DNA of 64,000 nt, from contig MDYQ01000009.1 in NCBI GenBank assembly GCA_003024175.1, positions 186,001 to 250,000 on the forward strand, written 5' to 3'. The translations under genes and the position numbers were made by a program. This document shows, in pieces, positions 11,001 to 24,800 of this stretch. The DNA comes from Planoprotostelium fungivorum. Taxonomy: Eukaryota > Evosea > Variosea > Cavosteliida > Cavosteliaceae. The stretch's first letter is position 1; each line of letters begins with the position of its first letter. Under the pieces are notes generated by a model. That model was not told where the DNA came from and did not search any database. It worked only from the letters and a program-made list of their open reading frames with translations.

Positions 11001-14000
11001 TCCTCGGCCCAGTCGAGGTGGGAGATGTAAGATGAATTGCCCGGACACTTACCGGTCCTCTTCCAGCTGTGGCTCTCGTAAACGTCGACGAAATCGTCGT
11101 GCGTTCCCACGCAGAGGTGTCGTCCGTCCGGTGCAAATTTGACCACCTGAATCACTCAATCGATGGTCGACATTCTCGACTCACCGAGACGAGTCGGTTC
11201 CTGTCCTTGGCGGTGTGGATGACGGACAATGTCTCTCCGTTCAATACAGAGAACGAACCGTTATCGTAACCGATGGCCAAGAGTTTACCATCGGGGGAGA
11301 AATCTGCGCTCCTCGCGTTGAACTCTTGCTTGGCCGCACCCAGCAGTTTCTTCTGATCCAAACTCCACAACTTGACCGTGCGATCGTCGCTGGCTGTGGC
11401 GAAGATGCGCTTGCTGGGGTGAACGGCTAAGCCCCACAGCTCTCCCAGACCGTGACCTCCCAAAATCAATTCGGCCTTGAGAGAAGACTCATTGATCTGC
11501 ATGGCGTCAGTGTGGCTCGTTGTAGATTGAGGGTACCTCGGCGATGGCGCCGTCGGCTGAACCGGCGAGGATCTTTCCGTTCTGAGAGAAGACGGAACGG
11601 ACGACGAAGGGAATGGGATTCGTCACGCTGTTGAGATCGACCGTCTTAGAGGTGGGCTGTCGAGTGTCATCGAGAGATGAGGAAGGTGACTGACCTTCAT
11701 TTCGGTGGCCCAGAGACGGAGGATACCATCTTTACCACCAGAGAAGAAACCATCTTTTGTCGCTGCGATATCGAATACGGGACCTGTTCATCATCATCAT
11801 CACCATCATCATGCATCACGATGTCGTCATGTGGTGGAAGGCATACCTTTGTGTGCGGGGATGACATTCATGAGTTGATTGTCCGACCACTGATAGATAT
11901 CACCCGAGTTGGCTCCGGTGTAAGTGAACCTCTTATCAAAGGCGAGGGACAGCATGGTCTGTAGTTCACCCTTCTTTCCAAACACTCCCTTCCTGCACAT
12001 CAAACCGTTTCCTGCGATCTTCCAGAAGCAGACGTGCTGGAGGATTCAGTGGACTCGAAATGGTCGGAGGCTTCACCTTGACACCGACGGATACGATGGT
12101 ATCGGGCTGGAAGGAGTTGTAGAGAGCCGTGTAGATCTTCTCTTTGCTTCCGTTCTGCGATGCGATCTTCTCTCCCTTCTTCCAGTTGTAGACGCAGAGT
12201 GAGTGGTTGTCGTCCAACCCCACCGAGATGACCTATCCGAGTCAGCATTTCCTTCAGGCGAAAGTTTCATTGGAGTGGAAAACTCACTTGAGAACCGTCG
12301 GGAGAGAAACCGAGGGCACAGACGCCGCGGATGTGGAAGCCGCTCATGACCGATTGCTTGGCCATGCTCTCGGTGTCCCACACGATGATGGTTGGGTCCT
12401 TTCCAATCTGTCCCGTCGCCATCAATTTACCGTCGGGGTGGATCGCCGCACAAAGAATATCATCGTGATGTTGTCCGATGAAGAACCTGATCGAAAGTCA
12501 GGCGATGATCAACATGACGATGACAAATCTCACTTTTGCGCGTGATTCTTGCGATTGTAGACGACACCGACGGCCGCCGTGTGGTAAGCGATGTCTCCGT
12601 TTTGTGTGTAGAAGAGATTGTGTCTTCCGTCGAAACCTCTGTAACCGTGGATGAACTCCAAGTGCAGCTCTCTGTCTGGCTTGGCACAGCCGTTTCCCAC
12701 GGGAATGCGGGATTTCCCTGGTTCCGGCTTCTTATCGGGTGAGTACCTCGCACGGTAGCCCAGAGAGGGTCTTCCCGCCTTCACGCTCTCCGAAACTCCC
12801 AATTTGAATTTTAAACCCGTAACGGGTGCGTCCGCCGACAGATTGTCCGGATGCTCCGGATGATTGGGAGGTAGATCTGCTTTTCCCTCCGCTCCCTGAT
12901 CTACAATCAGCCAAACCCCATACAAGACCTCGGATCCCACCGTGGCAGAGTCCGCATGATAGGCACCCTTTCTGAGCTTGACAACCTTCTTCTGCTGCTC
13001 TCTCTTGTCGTAATCAATCTCCATCTCCTTCTCCACATCTTCATCCAAATTCTCCTCCATCACGTGATGCTCCACGTCTTCTCCATGATCGTCTGCGATG
13101 ACCATCTTCCATTGGATGACGGCCTGTTCAATTGTCATGATCGACATCATGGTGATGCGCACCTGATCACCACCACCGATGGACAAGAGGGTCGTGTTGT
13201 CGTTGATCCACCTGACGCAGGTAACGTGTGCGGTGTGACCAGTGAATTTCTTGAATGGAGTTTTCTCCGGCACGGGGTACCTGAAAAGGTCACGTGACCG
13301 CTGTAGACGACGCAACTCACTCGAATAATTTGACGTAACCGTAATCGTCACCAGTAGCGAGGATATTCCAGGTCTTGTTCCTGTCTACCGCGTTCACGTC
13401 GTTCTTCTCTGCAAACGGTGGCCAGATTCCCTTCACTGCGTCGTTGTAGATGCAATGGATGGTATCCCAATCGGTGTTGGGCTTCTTCGTTGCCTTCTGA
13501 CAGTTTGGAATCTGATGGAAAGATCAGCTCGGGCCGCGGGGTGAAGAATGGATGGAGCACCTGATAGGTGAAGATGTTACCGATGTCCGTGTCAAACTGC
13601 ACGTAACGATTGTCGTTGGACCAATCGACGTGAAGGATTCCCGTATCATCACCAGCAAGAGCTCCTACGTGGTTGTACTTTCCATCGTAGATGTCCAAGA
13701 CGTTGTTGTACGATCCTGTGATGACGTCATTACACGTCACGGTGAGTACATTACACACCGACTGCGAGGTAGGCACCATCGGGGGACCATTGTAGAGCGG
13801 ATATGGCTGCACTTCGATCGCTCTTACCCACCAGCTCTCGAGCGTCTTTCGTGGAGAACACGGAGAAATTTCCGTTCGAAAAGCCCACGGCGATGGATTG
13901 TCCATCGGGAGAGAAGGCGCAGCATCTCGCTTCGGTCTGCACGGTGGTCAATCTACAACAAGGCATCTGAAATATCTTGTACCTTGCTCTGGATGGTGAA

Positions 14001-15325
14001 GAGACATCGCTTGGTGCGGGAGTCCCACAGTTTGATCGTCCTGTCGTCTGATGCGGTGACAAACTGCGATGTCTTTGTCGATGTGGCCAGTCCCCACACT
14101 TCTCCCTCTCCATGCCCTTCGATCAACATCACGGGCTGTCACGGTCATCACCATCATGCTCATCATCGTGCGCTACAGACGTACCTGTGACTTCTCCTTC
14201 TGGTAGACAATCTCCAACAGTTGAGAGTCCTTCGTTCCCACGAGGACCTTCCCCTTCCCCCAGCAGATGCTTCGGATGTTGAACTTTGTCATGGGGAGCG
14301 TGTGAAGAGGTGAAAAGTCTTTGCCCCAGAACTTCAAGATTCCATCTTTTCCTCCCGTTACAAATCCATCGTCAAAGTCTGCGATGGAGTAGACTGGTCC
14401 CTTTGTCCGTGAGTCATGTAAGTCTTTGGCGGTAGATTGTCTCACCTTGTGTGCCTTGATGGTCTTGACGTGCTTGTTGTCCTTCCAGACGTAAATCTCT
14501 CCCGTGAGGGTTCCCGTGTAGGTCAGTTTGTTCTCATGTCCGAAGGAGATGCACAGGATGGTGGCTGAAGAGACGGCGGGATCGTTTGATATGCCCTTGA
14601 CGCTCTGAAGGGTGTTGCCTGAATACTCCCAGAACTTGATGTGCTTGACACCAGCGGTGACGATGAGGTTGGAATATGGAGAGGGCTCGATGTCGAAGAT
14701 CTGATGGAATGGATGAGTCATTCGTGCTCGACTGGTACTCTGTGTGAGCTCACTCTGTCTTTGGAAGTGGGTTGCGATGTGATAGATCGACCGGTTCTCC
14801 AATCCCACAAGGCGATGGTGTGATCATCATCGAGACCAACGGAGACGAGGTATTTTCCGTCGTTTGAGAATCCTAGCGAACATATTCCTCTCTGATGTAA
14901 ACCTGTGCCTCGATCAGAGGCCAAAATATCAAGTAATTGTGCTCTCACCCCTGCAGATGGAAACGGTTTCCATTGTGATGGCATCCCAGATTATAATGCT
15001 TGGCTCTTTTCCAATTTGGCCAGTTGCCACGAGTCGTCCATTGGGGTGAAGTGTAAGACTATATCACATCAGATTCCCACCCGTCAGCCATTCAATCACC
15101 TGATAATGTCATCGTCGTGTCCGGTGAAGAATCTCTGCGTGTGCGTTTTTGGGTTGTAGACAATGCCGAGGCCAGCGATGTGGTAGACGATCTCGTCAGA
15201 CTCGATATAAAACAGGTTATCTCGACAACGTGAGCCGTGATAGCCGTAGCTGTCTGTGTCAATCGCTGAGCTGACTAGCTGGATACTCACACAAAGTCTA
15301 ACTGAAGGGTGGCGTGAGAAGGCAT
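8054..15325 (-). CDS. EMAP-like protein with three HELP/WD40 modules (EML5/EML6 type)
   Basis: A gene of about 7.3 kb encoding some 1,900 residues as three tandem EMAP modules. Each starts with a HELP motif followed by about a dozen WD40 blades: [13 protein letters not shown] near 15.2 kb, [16 protein letters not shown] near 12.6 kb and [15 protein letters not shown] near 10.15 kb. Each module ends with the EML signature [11 protein letters not shown]...SIGGGD (8.1-8.2 kb for the last). Charged linkers join the modules in continuous frame (12.75-13.1 kb and about 10.3-10.55 kb), which argues for one gene rather than three. Human EML5 and EML6 have the same three-module plan and length. EML proteins bind tubulin and tune microtubule dynamics; in protists and sea urchin they are abundant in flagella. 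The short first exon ([12 protein letters not shown]) lacks the N-terminal coiled coil of EML1-4, as in EML5/6. Confidence 0.9.
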
Positions 15326-15427
15326 GAGGTTGCTTAACTGCTCTCAAAAAGAATGAAAATCGGGTAATAAAAAAACGGCGGATCTATTTTTGGACTTCCC
15401 AGAAACACACATCACATCAGGACCATC
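15326..15427. promoter_or_regulatory. Compact divergent promoter between EML and RIIa-domain genes
   Basis: Only 102 bp separate the two start codons, so both 5' UTRs and promoters must lie here. It contains an A-rich stretch (aataaaaaaacgg) and no clear TATA box. An AGCAAC half-site just upstream of the EML start resembles half of an RFX X-box, but the other half is absent. Co-regulation of two cilium-type genes is an inference. Confidence 0.4.
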
Positions 15428-15676
15428 ATGCAAGAAACGAACTTGGTAGACTTTTTGGAGAGGCAGAAACGGCCAGCGAAGGAGTACATCATTAAGCATA
15501 AGATAGCTGAGCTTTTCGAGGTGATGATCTTCTGCAGTACTGGTCCAACCAACAAACAGGATCTCACTGCTGAATTGATGTTCGAGAAACCACAAGACCC
15601 ACGAAAATTTGTGCTGGATAGGATGCAGAGCATCAAAGCAGGGAAATACGAGCCAATCGTACCGCGAGCGGATTGA
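15428..15676 (+). CDS. Small RIIa/DPY30-fold docking protein (EFCAB10-like N-terminus)
   Basis: The 249-bp frame is open throughout, but bases 15521-15559 look like a 39-bp in-frame intron (gtgatg...aaacag). Removing it brings together AKEYIIKHKIAELFE and DLTAELMFEKPQDPRKF. That joined block is the RIIa/DPY30 helical hairpin seen in EFCAB10, AK7/AK8-type proteins and radial-spoke components (A-x-E-Y-L-x-x-H-x-I-x-E-L-x-x-x-L-T-x-x-L-x-x-x-R-P-x-D-P). The spliced product has about 69 residues, so it is little more than the docking domain. Such domains dimerise and bind amphipathic helices of AKAP-like axonemal partners. Head-to-head placement with the EML gene supports a ciliary role by inference only. 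Confidence 0.7.
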   Translation: MQETNLVDFLERQKRPAKEYIIKHKIAELFEVMIFCSTGPTNKQDLTAELMFEKPQDPRKFVLDRMQSIKAGKYEPIVPRAD

Positions 15677-15976
15677 GACAGAACGCTGTTGACAGCATCC
15701 GATCTACATGTAATGAAATTGTATGTATGTTCACAGCGTGTATTTGAGTGCTCAGCCTCTAAGCTTGGAGCACCCAGTCGTCATGAATGAGAAGACACGA
15801 TCTTCTCTAATCAGTGCAACACTCAATTGATATTACAATGTTCTCTATGTTCATACATGTGTGATCAATTGGGATATAACCTGTGGCCGCATAAATGCAT
15901 GAAAACGAAGGGCATATCACTTGTAGATAGTTTCGTTTTTTTTGTGCGTGATCACGCACATCCGTCCTCGACAGAT

Positions 15977-18679
15977 ATGAGTAGTGGCAAACAAGAAGTA
16001 AAGGCAGAGCCTTCGTCTTATCCCAGGCTTCAACTGACAGGTACATAAATCGTGTTTGTTTATGATTCACATACACCTAGCCCGTGCCAAGAGTGGTACC
16101 GCTGGATTCTTTTCAGGAGAGAAGACAGAGAGAGACAACCGTTTCGACTCGTGAGTTGGAGGAAATTGGATTTGTAATCGATTGAATCATGGCAGTACAT
16201 CGCGTGACCAGTTGGCCTGGAGTCCCGACGGAAGTCTCTGCCTCACCATCACAGATGAAGGCGTCCACATCCAAAAAGGTGATACCGGTGCTACGGTCCA
16301 AAAGATTCCCAAACCAAAGGTAATCACACCCTTTCTTGTCCTCTCCTCTTTGTCTCTGAGAGATCATGAACCAACCATATCAGGTGACCAATGTGAGCTT
16401 CTCCCCCAAATCAACTTTCCTCTTGACATGGGAGAGACCTACACCACCCACCGAGCAGGGAGGTCAGCCTCCAAACAACTTACTCCTCTGGAGAATCTCT
16501 ACTGGCGAGGTAATTCGAAAATCCTCCCACAACACCTGATGAACTCAGTGTGTATACGCCTGGTACCAGAAGGTCTTCGTGCAGGAGTTCTGGTCAGTTC
16601 GAGTTGAACGTGTTCTAGTCTGACGTTCCAATAGGCCCACCGTCCAATGGAGCAGCGAAGAGAACTTATTCGCTAGAGCTGTTTCGAACGAAATCCACCT
16701 CATGACTGACGTAGACAACAAGAAAATCACCAACATCCTCAAGGTGAGTCCATTCTACAATGCGCCATTTCAACCCAATGAAATGGGACAGGTACCAAAT
16801 GTGACCCACTTCAGCGTAGCACCTGGACCATCCCCTATGACGATCGCTACCTTTGTCAAAGAGAAGGGTGGAGCCCCCGCTCAGATCAAGCTGTGGAGAT
16901 ATCCCAGGTGAAATCGTGTATTCATCGTTGTAGATTGACGTTTTCAGTATGGCCATGGTGACATCAAAGAGCGTGTTCAACGCCAACGAAGTCAATTTCA
17001 TGTGGAATCAGCAGGGAACCGGTCTCATCGTGTCGACACACACCGACGTCGACAAGGTGAGATATCTGAGAGGGTACAGAGGGTGACACTCTGCAGACGG
17101 GTAAATCATATTACGGTACGACCGCCCTGCATTACTTTCAATCGGACGGAAAGTTCAGCAGCAACATTGAATTGAGTGAGTGAATTCATCACACCAATGG
17201 ATTGCATTCTGAACGATTCCATCAGAGAAGGAGGGACCCATCGCCGATGTGGCTTGGTCACCCAACGGCCGTGGTTTCGCCATCGTTTACGGACGTACGT
17301 ACACCTTCTACATCGATTCATCTCTTCTACATCGATCGATCACATCTGTACTATGAAGAGGCGTGTAGCTGATGGAATTAGACATGCCGTCTCAGACGAC
17401 CGTCTTCGATGCCAAGTGTCAGCCTGTGGCTGATCTGGGAACTGGACCCAATAACACTCTCCGTTGGAGTCCTAACGCCAGAAGTGAGTCCAGTGAGAAG
17501 TTGAGAGACTCAGTTGTACAGTGCTCGCCGTGGGTGGTTTCGGAAACCTTCAAGGACACATGGTGATCCATCCATCTACAACGTGTCACGACCACTGACA
17601 CCGACAGGACATCTGGGATCACCGCAAGCTTGCCAAGGTGAGAATTTTCCCCGAAACGTCTCGTCCCACGAGTCGAGAAAACTCGTCGGTTTTTCCCGCT
17701 CACGTTCCCAGGTCGGCTCCATCGATGCCAACTGCTCGGCCATCCAAGAGTGGTCCCCCGATTCTAGATTCCTCGTCACTGCCGTCGTATCTCCTCGCGT
17801 TCGCGTGGACAACGGGTGAGACATCAAACCGTAGCTTCTCTTCCTCTGATGCGATGAAAACAGATTCAAAGTGTTCCGTTACGATGGTACCCTCGTCTAT
17901 GAAGAGTCCTCGGAAGAGCTGTACCAGGTGAGACGTTTGCGTGACATCACGACTGACCCCGCAGGTGGCATGGAGACCGGTCAGCGCAAGTCTATACCCC
18001 GATCGCCCTCCTTCTCCACGTACCTATGAGAATCTCAAACAGGTCGAGCAGAAGGTGCAAGCGAAGACGAGTGAGAAATGGTGTAGAGGGGGTGTTCTGA
18101 GAGTTTGCAGCCAAGTACGTGCCCCCTCACATGGTGGGAAGAGCCTCCGCGGCGCCCGTCAAGAAGGAATCGGAGGGACCGGTCAAGTACTCTCGAACTG
18201 GAGCGCCCGTCCCAGTGGCTGGAGCTACAGCTCCACGAAAGGACCTTCCCGTTGGAGCCGACCCCGAAGAGAAGGTGAGAGCGATGACGATGATGAGAAT
18301 GAGCTGATGGAAGCAGACTTCAGGGAAGAAGAAGAAACCGGCTGGGACGAAGGTGCTGTCACATATTCAGGAATCTCCGGTAGATCTGAGACTGTGACAG
18401 GTTTCTGCCCCACCCGCTGCGTCCGCACCGGTAGTCGTCAAGGTTCAGATGCCAGTCGAAGAGGATCCACAGAAGAAGATCAAGGCCATCAACAGAAAAC
18501 TCCTTCTCATCAGCGACATAAAGGTGAAACGATTCTCGATGAGAAAAGATGAGAGAGACACGTCTGATGTGATGTAGAAATTGAGAGACAATGGAACGGA
18601 GTTGGACCAGCAGCAGCTGGCCAAGTTGGAAGAGGAAGAGCAGCTTAGACAAGATCTGAGCCGATTGTCGGTGTTTTGA
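15977..18679 (+). CDS. EIF2A: Eukaryotic translation initiation factor 2A (eIF2A)
   Basis: Many short exons encode about 570 residues. The start ATG at 15977 begins MSSGKQEVKAEPSSYPRLQ, and an intron follows at once. The body is a WD40-like beta propeller with eIF2A hallmarks: DQLAWSPDGSLCLTI near 16.2 kb, VTHFSVAPGPSPMTIATF near 16.8 kb, FNANEVNFMWNQQGTGLIV near 17.0 kb, WSPNGRGFAIVYG near 17.26 kb and the SPDSRFLVTA blade near 17.76 kb. After the propeller come the eIF2A C-terminal segments AAKYVPPHMVGR and PQKKIKAINRKLLLI, and a helical tail ending DLSRLSVF. eIF2A delivers initiator tRNA to 40S subunits in a GTP-independent way and supports non-AUG initiation. An AATAAA-like signal lies about 20 bp after the stop. 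Confidence 0.93.
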
Positions 18680-18802
18680 GGAATCTAACCGTTAGAAAAA
18701 TAAACCACCTTTTCCTTGTGCTTCTGTTTATCTATCTTTACGAAGGCAAAGTAGACCGTCTCCCAAGACTGTGAGTGAGACATCAAGTGTGCCTTCTGTG
18801 TG

Positions 18803-21800
18803 ATGGGAGGTGAGAGACCATACATGGATCCGAGAGGTCACATTGGGTGCCGATGATAATGGAATCGTAGCTCGTTTTTCGGGTCACATCTCAGAATGCA
18901 GAGAGCAGGGAGGAGAGAGATTCCTCGTGAGAGGTTCGGATAAGCTGAGAAAGAAGGAGATGAGCGGCCTCTTAGCAGCTCTCCCCAGCGAACTCCCGCA
19001 CCTGACCATGATCTCTGTTTCGGCATGTCGCATCACAAAACTCCCCCCAGGTGAGAAGGCTTAGACCGTTTGGATGATTTATCATAAACGTTATGTGACG
19101 TCGAGTTTATAACCCTCCCCGAACAGATCTGTGGGATGCAATAGGCGGTTTACCTTCCCTCTCTGCTTTAGAGCTATCCGACAATCACATCTCTCAATTG
19201 CCACCCTCTGAGACATCATGCAGATTGAAGGAATTATTATTATCAGATAACAAGCTCGTTTCATTTCCAGAGGCCCTGGCCAGTCTTTCGGAATTGAAGA
19301 CACTCGATCTCAGTCACAATCTCATCACCGAGGTGATAGGATCTTCCATCCAGTCTCTCACCCCATTCAGCTTCCCAGCACATTCAAACACCAGAGTTTA
19401 GAGAGTCTTCTTCTCTCGGGAAATCAATTGAAAGCGATACCGAAGAGTGTGTGTGAGCTTCCGCGTCTGAAGGTGAAAGCATCATCCATCGATGAGAGGA
19501 AGATGATGCGAATGATGTCATCAGAGGTTGATTCTCTCCAACAACCAGTTGAAAGAGATGCCTGCAGTACACAAAATGGCCTCTCTTACACATCTGGATC
19601 TCTCTCACAACCAATTCGAAACGTTACCAGCAGGCCTCAACAAGCGAGTTGTAGATTTCCTTCTCATCCTAATCGTCTTCAGATCAACCAGGCTACTGCA
19701 CTTGAACATCAGCAACAATCCACTGAAGCATCTCGATGATATCTCGGGTATGATATCACTGCGTAAATTGGAGATGAGATGCTGTAATCTCAACGAGTTT
19801 CCTCTGTGCATCATTGGACTGCCTAAATTGCGCGTTTTACGCCTCAACGGTAACAACTTGACGCACATATCACCTGAGGTAAGTTGAACTCTCTTCTCAT
19901 CGCTGATGACTCGTTGTAGATATCCAAAATCACCTTTTTACAAGAATTATGTCTCCAGGAGAACAAGTTGGTGGAGATCCCCCACACGATCGGACAACTG
20001 GTGCACCTGAGGCGTCTATTTTTAGAATTCAATCAATTACACGATCTACCCAGTAGTATCGTACACCTCAGATGTCTCACGGTCTTGATGTTGCACCACA
20101 ACTCCATCGTGTCCATGCCCGCCTTTCTTCAGTCCCTTCCCTCCCTCCTTCGGTGACATTTCACGTGAATCTCACACACTGACACCCGCAGCTTCACATA
20201 CGACATGTACAACCTCATCGAAACATCGGCAGCTGACAGCATCGTGGTGAGCTGAGAATTCCATCTACATTTCTCTCGATGAATATACTGAGATGTTGAT
20301 GTGCCAGGCAACCGTCGGGAGTCGAGTCGAAATGTTGGACGGTGCCGTGACGTTCCCTGCCATCGTTCTCAAATCACCCTCACGCACCAGCAACAGCGTG
20401 GAATTATCTCCAACATCAGACCCCAGGGAGAGGTACACACACCTTCTTTCCTCCCCTCACTCTCACTTCAGGTCCAGTTCACTCAAGATCAATCATCAGG
20501 GAACACTCCGCATCAAAGAGGGATCGTGAGTGATGAGATGAGATGGAATATCGATGACTCAACCATCACAGGCCAAACGGTACACTTCGATCGGCAAGGT
20601 GAGACAACTGGTCGTGGACGTCCATCGCTGACGCAGGATTCAGATCTGCGACGGATCCAAAGGAGGACAGAAGAAAGACGATTCATTTGGGACCTCTTTC
20701 ACCGAGAGGAAGTCGAGAGGCTAACGGTACGAGTACCAGCTATCCCAAATGGATCCACGCCTTCGAGCTGCTCATGTCCCAATTGTGTTACAGCGAGACG
20801 GCCAAGGATGTCATGAGGATGTTACCTCTCGAACAGAAGTGGAGGTTTCTGAAGGACTGTAAACCATCGGTGGCTCTGTTAACTGTGAGCGTCGATATTT
20901 CATCCCATGAAACGTCATCTGATCGGCTCGCGATGATGCTCGATCATGATGACGAGATTCTCTCAGACGTCTCAGCTGAACATGAACAGTCGAAGACGAC
21001 CAAATCGAAGGTATTAGAGACAGCTCTCACTTCCTCCGGTCGCTCACAATTAGTGGGGAAGCCCATCGATTGCGCAAAGGTGGGGGGACCCCTTCAGTGA
21101 AAGTGACGACGAATTAGATCCTGGGAATGGATGGTGTGAATAAGGCTGATCTGATTCTATTGCACTCTCTCTTGCAGTTGAACACGGAGAGCTTCGCCGT
21201 TAATTTTATAGAATCGGGGGGAATGTCGAATCTATTACGATTCATCGAGAGGATTTCTCTCAATTACGGGTGAGTTCGAGTTTCTCTTGTTCTCTATTTG
21301 ACTCTTCTGACGTTGATAGTGCTTCGATGGCTAGCACTTCTCTGTTGTCTGAGGCCATCAAGTGTCTCCTTCTGCTCTACGAAGTGAAATGATCATTTGA
21401 AGTATCGAATTGATTTCCAAATTAGACATCGCCGAGCACGATCGTGAGTGAAACAGAAGCGTTGACAGTCATCGCTCTCAATTACGACTCCATCGACACT
21501 CAGTTATCAGGAGACATCATCCGCTTCCTAGAGAAGGTCTCAACCCTCCCTTTCAACGTGAGACATTCAATTCTCTCACGATAGAGAAGTGTTTCTCGTC
21601 ACACGATTGAATGGATTCAGGTCACGAGGGATGATAGCATTCCAAAGACGTGGGTGGGGAGAGAATTAGTGTTTGAGGCCATACAATTTCACGCCAGAGA
21701 AGCAGGTGAACCGTCTTACAGATGTCTTTTACACTGTTATCTTCTCTTTCTATTTCTGACATAAATAGGATTCATACGAAGTGAACTGCAGCTGATCGAT

Positions 21801-24800
21801 CGCCTCATCGCATTCTTGGAAAGCTCCATCAAGAAAGAGTTACCTATTGCGGTGAGAGAAGAGAGAGATGGAGGATCTCTGATGTGATGCAGGAGAATGT
21901 GATTCATCTCATCAACAACATCATCATGGGTGAGCCCGAACTCGACATTCGGTTCGATCTTCGTTATTGCATGATCCACTCTGGCATATCTGGACTCATC
22001 GAGGTGAGAAGACATCTCTCACACAATTCATCTCCATCAGAAAATGAGGAAATGCGAGAAATACAATCCTCAAGCATTAGACTCCTTCCAGAACAAGATG
22101 TTCAGTGACGAGGAGGCCATGCGTGAAAAGTGGGTGAAACCTCATGATCTCACGCCTCACACGCTCTCCAGGCACGGGCGCATCAAAACTTGGACAAGAA
22201 AGCAGAGGGGGTCCATGCGTAGAGACGATTACATCGAAGTTTATTACGAGACATCGACACGTCATCAGTCTTGCATCATACCTTACACGGCCACGACCAT
22301 CGTCTCTCTCCTCTTGGACAAGGTCATCGAGAAATTGGAGGTGAGATGGAGAATCCGTGGAGAATCTGTGGGAACTGACGGAAAAGGTTAAAACGAGCGA
22401 TGCGGTACAGTGGGGTCTCGTCTGCTTCGGAGATGACGGGAACGAAAAGGGAGACTGGCTCGATGTAGATCAAACGATGTCTCAGCTGCAGAAGCACGGT
22501 CCCGTCTACTTGGAGCTGTCGCTCCGTACCATGAACGTCGACGTGGGACAATTCCCAGTGGAATCTCCTGACGTCATCAGATCAAACTGGTGGAGACTGG
22601 AGCGTTGAAATCGTACACGTTCACCGCTACGACACGAGTGGCCACACTCATTCACCAAGCTCTAAGTGATTTCGCCATCGAAGAGAAGAAGGACAGCATG
22701 GGATACGGACTCTTCATTCCTTCCAACGAAAACGAAGCGAGAAATGCAAAGAGGAGGTGAGGGAGAGTTGTAGATGGAGAGAGTGAAGGAGTCAGGGCCA
22801 TGGCGAGGACGGCTTCGTTTCGTCAGGCGGCTGATCCGTTCGATGCCCTGATGGGTAAATATGGAAGAATCATCGGAGAATATGGAACCATGATGGACGA
22901 CATACAATCGCTGTCCTTCTATTACGAGGCCATCCTGACCGTGCTGACTGTGAGTCGATTGTCTCCCTCATTTCTAAAGTGAACAGGGACAACTGGAATT
23001 CCGTGAGAAACCGAGTGTATTCAACGTCATCAGTCGTTTGGCCACGGAAAAATACACGTTCAAGCCAGATTCACTGGTGAAATGCATCCACATCGAAACA
23101 CCTGACCGTCGTAGATCGAGCACGTCAAGTTGGCCATTCTAGTGGACCAGAGAGACCAGAGTAATCCAGAAGAGTGGGGTCTGTTCATCCACGGCAACAT
23201 GAACACCAACCTCGTTCCCGCCCTCAACTCCGTCCCACTCAACGGAAATGGTTTGATTCGGACTTATACGTCGGACAACCCGAACTTGTGCCTGAGAGTA
23301 CAACCTCTTCCCAGGAGATTTGAGATCGTATGGTGCCCTACGGAGGGTCCAGAAGCCAAAGCCATGGTGATACTGATGGGATGGAATGAGGACTGATGGA
23401 TGACAGGTCGATCTACCTACGGATATCTCGGTCTCCATGGCGATCGATATGATCTCTCTCTTGCACTTCAGACTGGGCCCTCCGGTCAATCCGAACGGGC
23501 CGTCTCCCTACCAACTCAGTTGGAAGAGAAAGGATTCATCTGATCCAGGTGAGTCATTTATTTACTCATCATCTCCTCGTGTGATTTATTGGTGACAGAG
23601 ATCGGTCTTTCACCTTATTTATCATTGAGAGACCAGAAATTACCTTCCATCACGACGGGAGAGGTGATATACGAATGAACCACGGAATCTGACAGACGAA
23701 ACAGTTACAACTCATCTTACGGTTACAAACGGAACAGAGAACGACCGGTGAGATGATGGAGAGTAGAACGAGACGTCTGAATCGACACAGAGAATATTTG
23801 GGAGGACACGACGAGTATCGAGTACGAAGCCGATGGAAAGAGTATCGCCTATGCATCTCTCAACAAGTTGGTTGAATATGCCACATCGATCGACGATTTG
23901 AGTGCGTATTCTTCTTACAAATCTACATCTTCACCTTCATCATTGATAATGTCGAATGTCATATGTATCTCACACTGACGAATCGAATAGATATCGAATT
24001 TGAAGATGTCTTTCGAATGTGTTACAGTTCCTTCTGCACACCCGACGAACTCTTTCAAAAGTTGTTCGAGCGTTACAACGTTCCGTACAAGATGAACTCG
24101 GAAGAGAAGAAGAGGATCAAGACGAGAGGTGTGCATATGAATACGTGCCTCTTCACTTTCTCACACTTATAGTCGTTGTCTTCATCAAAAAGTGGTTGGC
24201 ATCACCCTTCGAAACGCATTCGGAAGAGTTATTGCATAAGATCAGAACTTTCATTCGAGAGAACGTGGCTGATGACAGTCCCGATCTGGTAATCACATCA
24301 TCATCATCGTCTGTCGTCTCATCTCCTGCCCAGGCCAAATTGGGTGACATCGCTCGACGACCCAATTTTGCCCTCTCCTTTGTGGAGAATCCAATGGCAA
24401 CACCACGAATCAGCCTGGGAGAGAGAACCGAGATGAACTTCCTCAGCATCGGACCGGAAGAATTAGCCCGACAGCTCTCCTTCCAAGCCTTTGACATCTT
24501 CTCTCACGTCACGGTGAATATCTCCCATTCATCTTCCATCATTCGTCTCTCTCTCTTCTAATACAGTACAGCACGCTGAGATCATCAACCGTAAATGGGA
24601 TAATCCGGGCCCAACGATCGTGACAACCATCGACAAGCTGTACCACAGAGCGGCCGATTTAGACAGCCTCGTCGCATCTTCCATCCTCTCGTGCAAAAAG
24701 TTGAGAGACCGATCCAAGATGATGGACTTTTGGTGGAGGGTCTACAAAGCCCTCTGGTCCCTCAGGAACTTTCAAGATGCATTTCACACGGCAGTGGGAT

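Noticed and set aside
8054-15325. Three separate EMAP-like genes in tandem
   Set aside because: Charged linkers between modules are open and in frame, with no stop, start or promoter-sized gap, and the three-module plan matches EML5/6.
15326-15345. RFX X-box in the EML/RIIa promoter
   Set aside because: Only one half-site (AGCAAC) fits; the paired half is missing.
15428-15676. Unspliced 82-residue reading of the RIIa-domain gene
   Set aside because: The central stretch interrupts the conserved hairpin and has intron-like ends (gtgatg...aaacag); removing it restores the family pattern.
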